In this document: in pieces, positions 34,791 through 47,700 of the stretch
Layout: each line of letters begins with the position of its first letter
Numbering within the stretch: the first letter of the stretch is position 1
Assembly (NCBI RefSeq): GCF_047948215.1
Contig: NC_134456.1
Span: 62,825,529-62,889,528, forward strand
Reading direction: 5' to 3'
Source: Lycorma delicatula
Lineage: Eukaryota > Arthropoda > Insecta > Hemiptera > Fulgoridae
DNA: 64,000 nt
Translations under genes and position numbers: made by a program
The notes under the pieces: generated by a model
Seen by the model: the letters and a program-made list of their open reading frames with translations, nothing else
What the model was told of the DNA's origin: nothing
The model's database searches: none

Positions 34791-37370
34791 CTATATTTAA
34801 AAATTAGGCTATATTTAAATTTAGGCTATAAACTCTTTAATATGCTTGTAGATATGACGTCTGGTATTCCTGTACAAGTATACTTATAACTTTATATGTT
34901 GTTTATCAATCTATAGAGAATTGTTTTTAGAACATTGTTTTATTAATCGTGTTACTACATGCGAAACGAGAAGTAACGATTGGTTTTAGACTCTCAGTCC
35001 ATCGATACAGATTCATAAGAATATGATACGTGACTCGTTTAAACGTTTGATTTTTCCTGATTTAACGATGCACTATAAAAATTAATTTTATAAATCTATA
35101 ATTATTAATTAAAAAATAAGATAAGACCATTTTAATTTCATTATTTTTGAGGAAATGAAATATGTTCACATTAGGGAAAAACCTCTTAAAATAAGCTATT
35201 CTAGAATATTTCTTGAGTTTATCAAAAATTTTAATCCATCGAGTATAACTTATTGAAGAGTGTCTGTAATTCAGAAAAACATTTATGGGCATATAGAAAT
35301 AAAATACAGAAAATTAGTAGAAATTTCAGTACACTGAAGGGTTTTCCATAATCACGTGCAAAACAATTGAGAAAAACATTTAATTGTATTTTTATTTTTT
35401 TTACGATTACATCGCATTTTTCACTTAATAGCTCTTCGATGAGAACTTTTTTAATTTTGTAGATTAAGAACCTCTGATGTACCGGACGTAAATTTTTTTT
35501 CAGAAAACATCACTGGAAGAAGTTTTAAACGAAGATTACATGGCCATGTAGATAACAAGATGTTTTTTGCTTGTCTTAATCGTTACTGATGTTTTATATC
35601 TAGCAAAATGTTGTCAGTAGCGTAGTTATACATAATCTACCATCTTTTTGATGTTCAAAGTATTGTTCACTCGTAACTTCATGAAATTCAGCTGAAAAGC
35701 TTGAGATAACATATGTAATACGTATTACATTTACATCCGTTTTAGCGGTTAGTTTTTGTCTTTTAAAGAAATCGGATCCCGCATTACATAATGTAAGTGT
35801 TTTTCAATTCTTCTGATTATGTGTAAAGAACATTTTATCTTTTATTGCGTAGTTATGCAATTTTTTTTAGGTTAAATGATATACTGGTATGTACGTAGAT
35901 AATATTTATTGGATACATTCATATATTTTGTGTATTGAGTATTGTAAATTGTGATATATATATATATCTAATTATAAATTGATTACGTATGTTAATACAT
36001 GTGCGCGTCCTTTTTACACCATTGGATGTTCTGATAATAGTCGCTGGGTCATCTGTAAATTCACCCACAATCTTTATATAGTTGGCCATTACAGAGGTGT
36101 TTACCGTGTTGTATTTGGCTACAGTATCATTCAACTGATAATTATACCTTGTCTTCGGAATTAATTTTTATTTTGCAAGTTATCCACCCTTTAATTATTT
36201 CGAGGTTTTTTGCTTGTCTCTTTGGTTTTATATCTTCTTTTTTTTTTCTTCCGGGTTTAAAATGTTGGTTTACGTTGTTTATTATATTGCGTTTCCTTAC
36301 TACTTCTTCTGTACGGTTATTATATTTAATAGCTTTTAGAATTCTTTAACCAAAGTATAAATTCATAAATTTTCATTCTTTTATTTTCACAATAGTCACA
36401 GTTTTCATTACGTTTTCCAATTTTTTTAGCCAACTCATTTAAATTAACTGGTTAACTTAAACAAAACAGTATTTTTGGTATCCTAGTTTTAATTTAGGTT
36501 CTGTTTTGATAATTTCTTTACTCTAAAAAAGAATTTCCTTTTTGGGATTAGCCATCAAAGCGTTAAAGGTTAGCTGTCGCATTATTTATTGGTATTTAGA
36601 ACAACTCTTTACAAACAACTTTTAGAGATAGAAAGTTTATTAGTCTGCACTTATAAAAACTATTTTGATATTTGTTTCCAATCAACTTACCTTATAATAT
36701 GTCAAACCAAGATTGCTCTTCAGATTAAATAACGAGTTTTATTACCATTTTTAACCATCATATCATAATTAAAATTAATAATAAAAATGCATATCCTAAT
36801 AATTAAAAAAAGACTTCGGCGTTTTATTCCGATGATTTTTTTTCTTCTACACAAGAAATATTTTAGTTATTGAGATATTAGTTAAATTGTTATAACTTAA
36901 TTGTGAGTATGTTTGTTAAAATCTCCCAAAAACAGTACTCGAAGTACATTTAAAAAATGATTGATAATTTTGTATCAAGGAGGATTCTTTAGGAATGAAG
37001 TTCGTAAATTTCCTGATTGTGAGAAGGAAAGATCAGTATCCGGAAAACGTTTTTTTTTTAGAATAAACTGTGTACAAGCTGCGGATGAGTCGTAGAGAAA
37101 ATTTATATATATATAATTTTTTTTTTTTAAATGTCATTGAATTGAACAACTCGTTCCCGAGTTACATTCAAATTAATAGTTAACTACGTAAGTTAACTAT
37201 GATAATAGAACCCCGAATTTGCTCATCTCCACGAGGGACAACTTTGTTTTAGAAGCTAAGTTGATTCTTTAGTATTTTTTCTTTAATATTTTCAAGGGGA
37301 TGGGATCAGCCCTTGTATAATAAATTTTGATAAATCCTTTTCTCTGTTGTAAAATGTTTCATTTTGATCT
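34791..37370. other. Unassigned AT-rich DNA
   Basis: No gene was recognised. The minus-strand frame at 35919-36134 and overlapping plus frames to 36349 have no motif I can name. Confidence 0.5.
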
Positions 37371-37723
37371 GGCTAATACAGGCGTGGCCAACAATTTTAC
37401 CTCCGGGGTGAATTGGAAAGAAAACCTTTTTCACGAGCTGAACGAAATATTAAAATTAAAAAATATTAAATAAAAAAACGATTCATTTAAGTAAACAAAA
37501 TTGTATTATGGAATTTGTTGTACTTTTATGTATATTCATTAAAGAAAAAGTTTGTTCACAAATATAACTTGAGCTGAAGATTACTAAATATTTCTTGGCA
37601 AGTTTTTTTTTAAATTTCCGTATTTTCTATTATTCAATTGCTTATAAAACCCTAATATTCAAAAACTTTTTGCGAGCCGCATAAAGTCATTATACAGGCC
37701 TTATGACCACGCCTGGGCTAATA
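37371..37723 (-). mobile_element. hAT-type MITE, family B, copy 1, with perfect 8-base duplication
   Basis: The element is 37379-37715. Ends CAGGCGTGGCCAAC and (complemented) CAGGCGTGGTCA form the terminal inverted repeat. GGCTAATA occurs exactly at 37371-37378 and 37716-37723, the 8-base duplication typical of hAT elements. The inside has no coding frame. It matches the element at 60882-61230 in reverse orientation over most of its length, sharing for example AAATATTTCTTGGCAAG in complement form. Confidence 0.9.
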
Positions 37724-38826
37724 CGTAAACTAATCATCAAACGGAATAAAAGAATGAACTATATCAATTCAGCAGATACGTATAAGTAAGTAAATTAATT
37801 CATTTAATTTCATTAATCGCGTTACTGATTGTTTGAATACAGATTTTAGGCAACATGATGTTATAATATATGTAGATTAAATGCACATATGTACTTATTG
37901 CTACATGGTTAGATTACGCGTTGCAACCAGTAATACAAATAATTATGGATAAAATATTAGCATTTCCTTGAATTAATTTTAATTAAAAATCAAACAGAGA
38001 TTAGTTATCGGCAAGAAAAATAATGTGTTAAATGTAATAAAATGAATGTATGTAACCTAGAAATACTTTCAACTGATGGAAATATTACAATTAACAACAA
38101 AAATATGGAATAAAATTACAAAATTTACGTGTACAATAATACTTGGATAGAAGTGAAACAGTCAATTCCCCACCATCAGAACAAAACCTAAGTGGTGGTT
38201 TTCAGCTTAAACACGTCAATCAATCTAAATATTGACCGTTTTATATTTAAAGAAAATTATTTATCTAAAAATATCTCGGTATCAGAAAAAAATAGCTTAT
38301 TGTATCAATATTTAATCGCCTCTATAAAATAATAAATTATAAAAATAGATTGTCTGCTATTAATAGCTTTAAAGCTAACTTCGTAATAACGGTAAAAAAT
38401 GGAGATGTTTTTTTTTATTTAACATTTCTTTTTCTCTTTAACTCATAAAATTTCCTTCCATTATAAAATATGTTTACAAAATAATTTAAACAAATATTTT
38501 TTTAAATTATCCTTTTTAATTAATTTTTAACCTAATTCGACTTTACGCCCGTGCAAACCGCACAAGAATAATTAATTATCCAGTTATCGAACTTTCTTAT
38601 CTGTCCTCGCTTCATTTGGTTTTATTCATCCAACAGTAATTTTTCCATCTAATTTTAGTGAAGAATAACTTTTAAAAAAGCTATTAGAATGTTCGTATGA
38701 GATCCTGCAGCGCCTTGTATCTACAGTAGTCCACAGTAATATTTTTTTATTTTATTTCAGTATTTAGAAGTAATTTATGTTGTCCGTTGGTTGATGTTTA
38801 GGTGAGATTATACAAAAAGTTTCATT
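37724..38826. other. Unassigned AT-rich DNA
   Basis: No gene, RNA or repeat boundary was recognised. Confidence 0.55.
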
Positions 38827-39985
38827 GACTAAATCAGCGTTTCTCAATCTGGGGTCGGGAAATTAGCCTACAACTTTACACGTAATGAAAACTTTTTATG
38901 AAAAAAAAAAATTTATTATAAATATTTAACTTTCATTTATAAGTTACACATGTAAATAAAATAAATTAATTAATGGTTTCGTTTATTTTTTATTTAAAAG
39001 GTTTTCCATACATGCATCTATGTTAGAAACACACAAAACCAAATTGTTTTCAAGTGATAAAAAAGATTCCTATGTTTAGTTTTAAGCGCAACCATAGACG
39101 AAAAACCTTTTCACAGAGGTATGACGTGGCGAAAGGGATTAATATTTTCAATGAATAAATTTCCGTATCCTTTCGACTTGCAAGCCAAAACGTATCTAAA
39201 TCTTCAGATGGGAATTGTAGTTGTAACGTTTTAGCGGCAGATATTTCTGAGCTGGTCGTGGTATTTTAATTATCTTTCGAAAAATTACAAGTGTTTGCTT
39301 TTATGATCCGGATGTTTAGTTTCTAAATGTGGAATTAATTTTGATGGCTTCATGCTTTCGTCGGAAAGGACTTGAAAACAAACAACGCAGTGTGGCTTTC
39401 CATCCATGAGGTAAAACCATAATTTAAAAAAACTGTCATCGTACAGTCTTGTGTTTTTACTAATCGATTCACTGGATGTAGAGGTTGACTTCGGTTTTTC
39501 ATAAATTTATCCATTTTACATAATCTAATTGAAAAAAAAAACAAAAAAAAAACAGTTACACCGTTTGACCGCATACTAAAAAACTGAAACCTCAATTATT
39601 ATTTTCACTGAAATTACCCTTTTAAAAATTTAAATAAAGGTACCAGACGCACGCTTCGCATTCGATACTAAACTGAGTTTCTGCAATCCCTTATGCTTCT
39701 TTTATATTGCTGAGAGCACGACTTGTTCAAACGTATTATATGCATGTTCGAACATGACGCTCTCACAACGAATATTATAAAAGCAGACCAAATTACAAGG
39801 AGCACGTACATATCAAGTTGGAACCTGTAAATTAGTCATGTTTGTACACTTCATGTTTGCTTGTTGCAATAGTTTTAACTAGGTTTAATTAGGTTGTGGT
39901 TGGGGGTGGGGGTCGCGAAATATTCATTGTATATATTTTTTTTTGAGGGTCTTTTTTTTAGTTAAAAAGGTTCACTGGACCAAAG
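38827..39985 (-). mobile_element. hAT deletion derivative (about 1.14 kb)
   Basis: The proposed element is 38835-39977. The left end is CAGCGTTTCTCAATCTGGGG and the right end AAAAAGGTTCACTG, preceded by GGGGGTCGCGAAAT. Flanks GACTAAAT (38827-38834) and GACCAAAG (39978-39985) agree at 6 of 8 bases, consistent with an aged 8-base duplication. The minus strand carries both ends of an hAT transposase but not its catalytic centre, so it arose by internal deletion. It would have moved only with enzyme supplied by another copy. Confidence 0.75.
39000..39514 (-). pseudogene. hAT transposase remnant: BED-type finger joined to dimerisation tail
   Basis: The start is taken at MDKF (39514), since hAT proteins of this type often open this way; the longer frame to 39595 is upstream sequence. 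The N-terminal part has YGFTSWMES and, after a frameshift, SMKPSKLIPHLETKHPDHKS, with the His pair of a BED zinc finger. The Cys pair is not clear. After a stop, LQFPSEDLDTFWLASRK, ILIPFATSYLCEKVF and SMVALKTKHRN match the C-terminal dimerisation region. The RNase-H-like catalytic core, normally several hundred residues, is absent. Confidence 0.8.
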
Positions 39986-41194
39986 GAATAAGTTAGATAT
40001 TTACATTTATCATGATATTATGTCATTTCTCTAGGCTGATGTTAATCGTTTTGTTTTCATATAACGTTAAGAGTAAGAGGGAGGTAGTTTTTCGGCAGTT
40101 TTTTAAGGTATGATAGATAAATGTCATATTATTTTAGCTACACTTTACTCTTCGCAGTTAATGTTACTGATATTTTTTTTATTTCAAATTCTATTTCTTC
40201 ACCGTTTTAATAATGCCAATTTTTAATTATAATCTTCGTTTTCTTATTAAAATAATTTCCAATTTTTAAAAATAAAAATTGGAATCTTTTGGATTGAAAT
40301 ATTTTACTTCAGAAAACCGCTGATGACTGGAAAACTACCTGTCCAAAAACGAAAAAAAAACTTTTTTTTAATGTTTTTAGTATTAAATTTCAGCAACGAA
40401 ATGATATTGCGTGAGAATAAGAAGAAAAATGGGGATTAAAATAAGACAACCCTCGGTTTTTTTTAATCGTTATTACAAAGCTACATTAAATTCATGGGCA
40501 AGGATATAACGCAACTATTATACACTATTTAATATAATTCAATGATAGATCATAAAAATATATACTCTATTAGTATTATTATTATTTATTATTGTTATTT
40601 ATTATTATTATTATTTTTATTAATAATAACACTAATACAGGAAGTTATAAGTTATTAACGATTCCCGTTTATTTAAATTAAAATATTTATTTAGCTAATA
40701 ATCTTGTAAAATATAAAATATTTATGAGTCATAAATATTTTTATATGCAATAAAGTTAAGTCTTCATCCTTTTACTTACACTGTGGTCGTTGCCGCAAAC
40801 AGAATGCAGTAGCTGAGGTTCTACATTACAATTCATTATCATTTCGAACATCGTTAGTTTGAGCAAAATGTTGAATATTAAACAATATAGGTCATGATTA
40901 CTGATCGTGAATAGCGTTTTACTTTCTTTATATGGAATTCTACTTATTTTATTCCATTTCTCTTAAGTTATTGAAATTTTAACTTCCACCATCCATTAAT
41001 TTATTTTATTAATCTCAGGTAATCTCAAGTAATAACGTCGATAACGGTTAAATAACCGTTGTATTTCGTTATTAATTTATCATTAAAAAAAATATATTTT
41101 ATTAGTATCGATCGAATGCTCATCGCTAACGTAATTTATATGTTATATTCGTTTTATTTTTGTTTGAAATTGCGTCAATTTGATTTATGTTAAC
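39986..41194. other. Unassigned AT-rich DNA
   Basis: No gene was recognised. A TTATTA-rich low-complexity patch lies at about 40570-40630. Confidence 0.55.
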
Positions 41195-41487
41195 TTTTTG
41201 TAATGTAACTGAACGGGTTGGTCTAGCGGTGAACGCGTCGTCGCAAATCAGCTGATCAAGTCGTAGTAAAGGCAGTTTTTATACCGATTTGAATAACTAG
41301 ATCATGGATACCGGTGTTCTTTGGTGGTTGGGTTTGAAATTAACCACACATCTCAGAAATAGTCGACCTGAGACTGTACAAGATTTACACTTTACTTATA
41401 CATATCATCTTCATTCATTCTCTGAAGTAATACCTGACGGTGATTCCCGGAGGCTAAAAAAAAAAATTTTAAAAACATTTTTGTAAT
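41195..41487 (+). mobile_element. SINE S1 copy lacking the B box, with 10-base duplication
   Basis: TTTTTGTAAT at 41195-41204 and 41478-41487 flanks the SINE. The A box TGGTCTAGCGG still fits the consensus. Between CAGCTGATC and TAGTAAAGGCAG only 6 bases remain where the 4114 copy has 30, so the B box is gone. The body GGATACCGGTGTTCTTTGGT and tail CTCTGAAGTAATACC, CCCGGAGGCTAAA are well preserved. An open frame at 41304-41486 is incidental. Confidence 0.88.
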
Positions 41488-44400
41488 ACGAAAAATATTG
41501 TTTATTCATCGTAGTTATTTATGTTCGTTTGGACTATAAATTTTCATATGTAGAGATTCTATGTACGTTCGCTTATAAAAATTTTACTTTAAATTTATTT
41601 TTTTATGTAAAATTGAATTGAATTGTAATCGAATTATTAAAACTTTTAAAATTTAACCTTAAAGAGATATAATCATATCCTTTTATCTAATAAAAATAGA
41701 AATAAAATAAATGAAATTAAAAGAATATAATTTTTATTTAATTAAATGAGTTTAAATAATTTGAAATTTAACTTTCCCTTATAAATAAAAAAAGGATGAT
41801 AATAGCAACAAGGAAACCTAATTTTAATAAAATATTGTTTTAATAAAATGGAAACGGTTTCATTTCTTTAATTTTCTCTAATATTATTTATTTATAAAGT
41901 AATCGGGGGAGTGTAATATAGTAACTTTCCTGGTTCTTATTAAGTTTATGATGTAAATATTTTATAAACTGGTTTTAAAAACACGAAAACTTTCTTTATT
42001 TCATTAATTAATTATCGGTATTTTTCGTATTGACATCAGATAGCATGATCGAACTTGTCACATACACTTTTTATTTACTACGGAATATCGAATAAAATAA
42101 TATAAGAAAGTATTTACAACGAATTATATGTTGTTTATTTATTTATTTATTTTTATTCTACTTACTATTAATTTTGTTTAAATGTTTTGATTCGTGATCA
42201 GTTGAGTTATTATACTACTGTACTAAACAAATTAATTCTATATTATGAAAGTCAATCTGGTTGCAGGTTGCATGTACTGCCACTGTTTCTTGACTTTGTA
42301 TTGTATAGATGTATGCTGCGTTTGCATGCTTACTTATCGAGTTAGCGTGCAGCATTAACGGTCATGTATGTACTTCGTAAAAAAAAAATAATAATGAAAA
42401 ATAACGTAAAAGAGTACAACTTGATTAATAGCTTATTATTGACACACTTGACTGCTTTTCAATATTCTTTTAATGTAACGGATACTACTTTTGTTTCTTA
42501 TATTAATTGTTTTTAATTTCGATGTAATATTCCGATAATTCACTATTTTTCAATATTCAATAATTCATTCTATATTCTTCTGAATACTGTTTCACCGCAT
42601 TATAACTAGGCCAAACAGATTGAAACTTAATAACTAGGTTCGTCAATTTCTCGCTAATCTGTGCTATTTCTTTCCATTAATACGAATTTTTTTTTTCTAA
42701 AACTGCGGAATATCTAATGAAAAATAGTTTTAATTTTTTTATATTGATTTAACTCGACAGTAAACTCATATTAAACTTGCAGAAGATTTTATTTTAAAAG
42801 TTTGCCTATTAGTATTTACTACTAATAGGCAAACTTACTAATCATTAATAATCCAATTTCAGCGTTGTCGGATCAAGGTTATGCGGTTATCGATCATTTT
42901 AATCACACTACAATCATGAATGTCATTTTTAAAATTAAATTATTTCTGGGTTCTTTACAGTAAGTGGAATAAGAAAACGTTTTTAGTCATTAAAAGGACT
43001 CACTATAACGGCAGGTTGAAGTTAGTATTAAAAAACAACACAAAAGTACTTTGAACCTTCGATTAATTTTCTGACACATTATTGTGGTCGTATTTTTTGT
43101 TTTATTTAATCTCCACCATTGTAAATTTGAAGTTTCTTTTGTTTTTGTACCTGAAAATAAATTTACTTTTATTGTAAAAAAAATAAAAATAAAAGAAAAA
43201 GATTCCGTAGTTCATTTTTCCAATCCAAAGAATACTACCCTCAACTTTTAGGTTTCGATTCAACATGAAATAACTTAACAACTTGGTAACTGAGAAAGAT
43301 GGAAATGTAATCATCGTTTTTTACCTTCTGTGAAACCTTTAGTAAGTAGTAGGGTTTCTTTCACTACTATTGGCCTTTTAATTAATCCGTGGGAAAATTA
43401 ATTAACAGTTAACTTTTATTAAAAAACTATTGAACATTTCAGCAGGGGTGGCCGTTGAATGGTCAAATTACTTTTGCGAAGGCATAACCTTCGTGAGTGC
43501 GTTATTTAAGTGTTAAAATGTTGTAAGTTATACGGACTGAAGTTAAATAAGATCAGTCGCTGTTTAGCAAGTGAAAATACTAGAATTTCGTTATTCTTTC
43601 ATTATTATTTCAAGTATTCAGTACATAACGGCGGGAAATTAATAGAAAAGGTCCAAAATCTTATTTTACATAATCTGTTGCAAGGAGTAATGTATTTTAA
43701 CAATTATAATGTAGGATTTAACTGCTCGTAAAACAAGACACTGCCTAATCACTTTCTTTCGAGAGTACGTACATCTCTTCTACTTTAGTTCAACATACAT
43801 ATTTATAATTTTATTGAATAGTCATTTTAATTTAATTTTATATTTTAATAATATATCTATGTTTAAGTTTAAATAAAAATGTTTAATTTCTATTTAAAAT
43901 TATTTTCTCCATTTTTCATTTTATTAATATATCCATTCATCCGTATGGTTGTTTTAATTACTGTATATATATTTTTTCTTAATTAATAAAATTATTTTGT
44001 TCCTTACCCCGGATGTTAAGACGAAGAAGGTTACTTGTCAAAGAATCACTTTTCTGTAGTATACCTACTTTTCTACCTTTATCTATTTATTTGAGATTTG
44101 TGATGACATTTTATGTTGAAATGATATTTCAGAAGTTCACAGAAAGTTGATCGGGAAAGAAACTAAATCCTTGACTTATTATTGTATAGCCAATTCAGTT
44201 TCAGACGCTTTTTTTTGGAATTTGTAGGTTTTCTTGTTATCAGTGTTGCAGAATTAACATAGTCATGAGTATCTTAGAAAATGCCAAAAAATTGGTTTTA
44301 ATATGCACAGAAGATATTTTTCTGCTTTTTGTATTCTATACATATTGAGATATTTGAATTCATAATTATGTAGAATATTAGTAAAAATATTGTTTGTAAT

Positions 44401-47053
44401 TATCAAATATTTTCGTAAGCGTGCAGACACGGTTTACATCATGCATATAATCATGAATGCTGCTACGTACAGGAAAATTTAAAATTTTACGTATTTATAC
44501 TACTTACGTAATTAAATTAAATTTTTCTTATCTAAGTTATTATTCAGTATGTAGTTATTAAAATGTATATTCATTATATAATGGTAGATTTTTTTTGTTA
44601 TTGTTTAGTTTAAGAGGAAGTGAAATGTTATGCCTTGATGCAAATGAAAAAGTGCTTATTTGAGAATTTTATTGTTTGGGGATGAAATGGTTGTCGGTTA
44701 TTTATTATTATCACGATTATTTTTTTTCTGCATTATGTTTTATATGTATATATATGTGTGTGTTTAAAAAAAATTGTTTTAATTAAAGTTTATTATCAAA
44801 AGGATGTTGTGATGGTCATAATAAATTGCAGATAACATGTCTATAATTCCGGAAGGTCGCATATTCAGTCAACGGTAAACTTGTACGGATAGTTTGCATT
44901 TCGTCAAGAATTCCATGACTTATACGTCCTTCAGTATTTGTGTTTTATTTAATTTAAAAAATTTCCATAATTTTCTTTGAAGGTAAATAATATTTTACAA
45001 AGAAATCAAATTTTCATCCTTGCAGTTGATTTTTTTTCACGCGTTAAATTCATTGATGGATAATTGTGATTTTTTTATTATATTAGAAAAACTAGATTAA
45101 ATTTTTTTATACTTTTACACTTCGTTGGGAATCATTTAATCTAAAAGAACTTAAAAGAGATACGCGTACAATTAATCCGGTAGATTATTTAATGTCTGCT
45201 AAAAATACATTTTTAATGGCTACTTTGTATTCTGTAATTATAAATCGTCTCAATTAATTCTTAAACCAAGTGGGATTTTAAATCCACTTTGTTGATCCCT
45301 TTTTGTTTTAATCATTTAAAAAAAAAAAAACAACGATTATGCGTTTTCTTTTGTTTATCTTTAATTTTATTCTCAAAATGAAAATTTGTTTATATTTTAT
45401 AACTAAAACTAAACAAGATAGAAGTTGTTTTTTTTTCTTTTTAGAATGAAAAATAAAACGTAAAATCATGTCTTAAAACCCTTTGATAGTTATTTTTTTC
45501 ACGGAAACTAAACAAGCATTAAGGATCTATTTTAATCTTGTTGTAAAATGCGAATCTTTGGCCCATTCGTGGAAAACTCTACGTAGAAATCATTTGGAGT
45601 TAATTATTTATTACAGTTCTAAAATTAGATTGCTTTAGACTATTTATAAATTCCTGTAATCGAATTTACTTTTTATCAAATCATTAAATTATATGAAATT
45701 TTGTGTTCGCCATAAAATGAAACGTTTATGACTGGTAAGGTGTATATCGTTTAATGATTAAAAGTGAGGATCCTTTTAAATTTGAAATCATCTATGAGGA
45801 TATATACAAAGCCGTAATTAGAAACGAACGTGCGAAATATTACCTTAATAGACCTTGGTTGGTTTATACAGTTATTTACAATTAATTGGGATTGTATTAC
45901 TTACAGTTACCTATTTGTACTTTTAAAACGTATCCATTAGTGTTCCTCTGATATTTATGCAATGATCTTTTATTAAGAGCAGGTTTAACATAATCTCTGC
46001 ATATATTATTAGTATAATAATCGCACACCAATTGTTTGTTTATTTCACTTCTTCTATTAAATTTTTTTTAAATTATGTAACATTTTAAATTCATGTAAAA
46101 CATTTACACGAAAAAAATGAATGCATCTAAATAACGCTGTTCCTCTTGCCCTAAAAAGGTAAATCCGGGGAGATATTTATCTATGATCAGAGGTTCCCTC
46201 TTTTAAGAAAATAAGGGTAACTGGAAAGAACGGTTTTAACCTAAGAGGTTTTTCTAAGCTATTAGTAATGAATAATCGTCTCTGTTATTAATTTACTTTT
46301 TGTTTGAATATAAGATTATGTATTAAAAAAGATGTAATAAGATAATTACACATAAACAAATAATTCTCTTAATCCTTCTTTTCCTTCTACTACTTATCAT
46401 TTTATTTTTCTAAAATTTTAACCGGTTTCGGAGTTATCCTTTAATCATTAGATTTAAATCCAACGCTTTGTAACATTAAGTACAACATTGTAGAAATTAA
46501 AACATTAAAGATATATTATTTCAATTAGAATATAGCTGAATTGATTCGGATCAACATATCCATTCAAATTTTCTTGTCACATATCAGCAGTGTGCGAAAT
46601 AAATAAGTGTACTGACTAGAATCAATTTACCGGTCTGAAGGAACAATTTGTATTTTATAAGTAATGCTTCTTATTCATTATTTTGTTAATTGTGGATAAC
46701 AAGACTGATGAAACTTGAAAAATTAGCTCTGATGATAAAATAGTTACTTTGAAAATGTTTGCTATTCTGTTTAAAAAGTAAAAGTTATAATTGAATAATT
46801 AGTGATTTTTTCCTGTATCTTTTCTTTGTTCAAGATAACATTTGATTTAATAACATTTAACTCTGACAGTCGATGCTCTAAGACAGTTGTGTAAAAACTA
46901 CAGCAAAAATGTTCGATACACTCAAATAAACGGAATAATCACAACTGTCATTGCAACTACTCGGCTCACCACCCGTAATAAATATAGTCATATACTTAAT
47001 CAGTTAAATTGATTTTTTGAATTTTCTAACCTTCAGGCGTCTATATCCCTCAC
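41488..47053. other. Long unassigned AT-rich interval
   Basis: About 5.5 kb without a recognised gene or element apart from the hairpin at 42798-42836. Frames at 43102-43314 (minus) and 43510-43731 (plus) have no recognisable content. Confidence 0.55.
42798..42836. repeat. Perfect 17-base hairpin
   Basis: AAGTTTGCCTATTAGTA and its exact reverse complement are separated by TTTAC. Confidence 0.85.
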
Positions 47054-47092
47054 ACGGACAGGTACGGTACGTACCGTACCGTACCTGTCCGT
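47054..47092. repeat. Perfect palindrome with 17-base arms
   Basis: ACGGACAGGTACGGTAC and its exact complement are separated by five bases, GTACC, themselves part of a GGTAC/GTACC alternation. It lies immediately left of the inverted-copy array next to the LINE fragment. Confidence 0.9.
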
Positions 47093-47098
47093 ATAAAT

Positions 47099-47205
47099 AA
47101 TAATCCAAGCAATAGGCCAATAATCCAAATAGATAATTTCACATAATAATCCAATAATCCTAGTACAATAATCCTAGTATAGGCCAGCGTACCGCTGGCC
47201 TATAC
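47099..47205. repeat. Array of inverted copies of the LINE 5' end
   Basis: The LINE coding sequence starting CGCTGGCCTATAC at 47193 and running on through TTGGATTATTG is present in inverted form several times to the left. Copies are at 47099-47119 (near full), 47119-47132, 47145-47152 and 47153-47166 (partial), and 47167-47189. The last forms a hairpin with the LINE start: 13 perfect bases each side of TAC, and 22 of 23 when extended. This looks like templated filler made during insertion or repair. Confidence 0.8.
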
Positions 47206-47700
47206 TTGGATTATTGCCTGACGTGGAAGGGCCACGTGGGAAAAAAGAGGAAGCACCTTAACATAAAGTATAGGGAACTAAACTGGTTGTCGAGCAGAAA
47301 CTCACAATTATCATTATATAATAATAAACCGTTTATTTACAGAGGTATACTTAAACCTGTGGATCCAGTTATGTAACAGTAACATTGAGGTAATTCAACG
47401 ATTCCAAAATAAATTGGCGAGGACCATGAAAGAGGCGACGTGGTGTTTTAGGGGTAGAGAAATTTATGACTATCTAGAATTATCTTGTTTACGAAGAGAT
47501 CCAAAAAATTGGCCCGCGGTGCAAACAGAGGTTAGACAAACTTATAAATTATCTGGGAGTAAATTTAATGGACAAGAGCGATGTCATCAGGCGACTGAAA
47601 GGTTTTCATGTGCTGGACCTGGAAGATGTAAGTAACCACAGGAGTGGGACACAACATGATTCTGTAACTGTTACAGAATGATTCTGTGAACATCACTTTG
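47191..47700 (+). pseudogene. Jockey-type LINE, reverse-transcriptase C-terminal part, 5'-truncated
   Basis: Reads GLYLDYCLTWKGHVGKKRKH, then LNIKYRELNWLLSRNSQLSL and YRGILKPV. The frame changes where about eight bases are missing (the usual WTYG is lost). NIEVIQRFQNKLARTMKEAT follows, and finally VIRRLKGFHVLDLEDV in another frame. These are the end of the reverse-transcriptase thumb and the C-terminus of jockey-clade ORF2 proteins. The catalytic YADD domain is not included, because the copy is 5'-truncated. The open frame 47414-47635 is part of it. A 3' untranslated tail probably continues to the right, but the poly(A) end was not fixed. Confidence 0.85.
47659..47679. repeat. Perfect 21-base palindrome in the LINE 3' region
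   Basis: ATTCTGTAAC, a central T, then GTTACAGAAT. ATTCTGTGAAC repeats part of the arm directly downstream. Confidence 0.85.

Noticed and set aside
35919..36134. 71-residue minus-strand frame
   Set aside because: No motif recognised; overlapping plus-strand frames are equally open.
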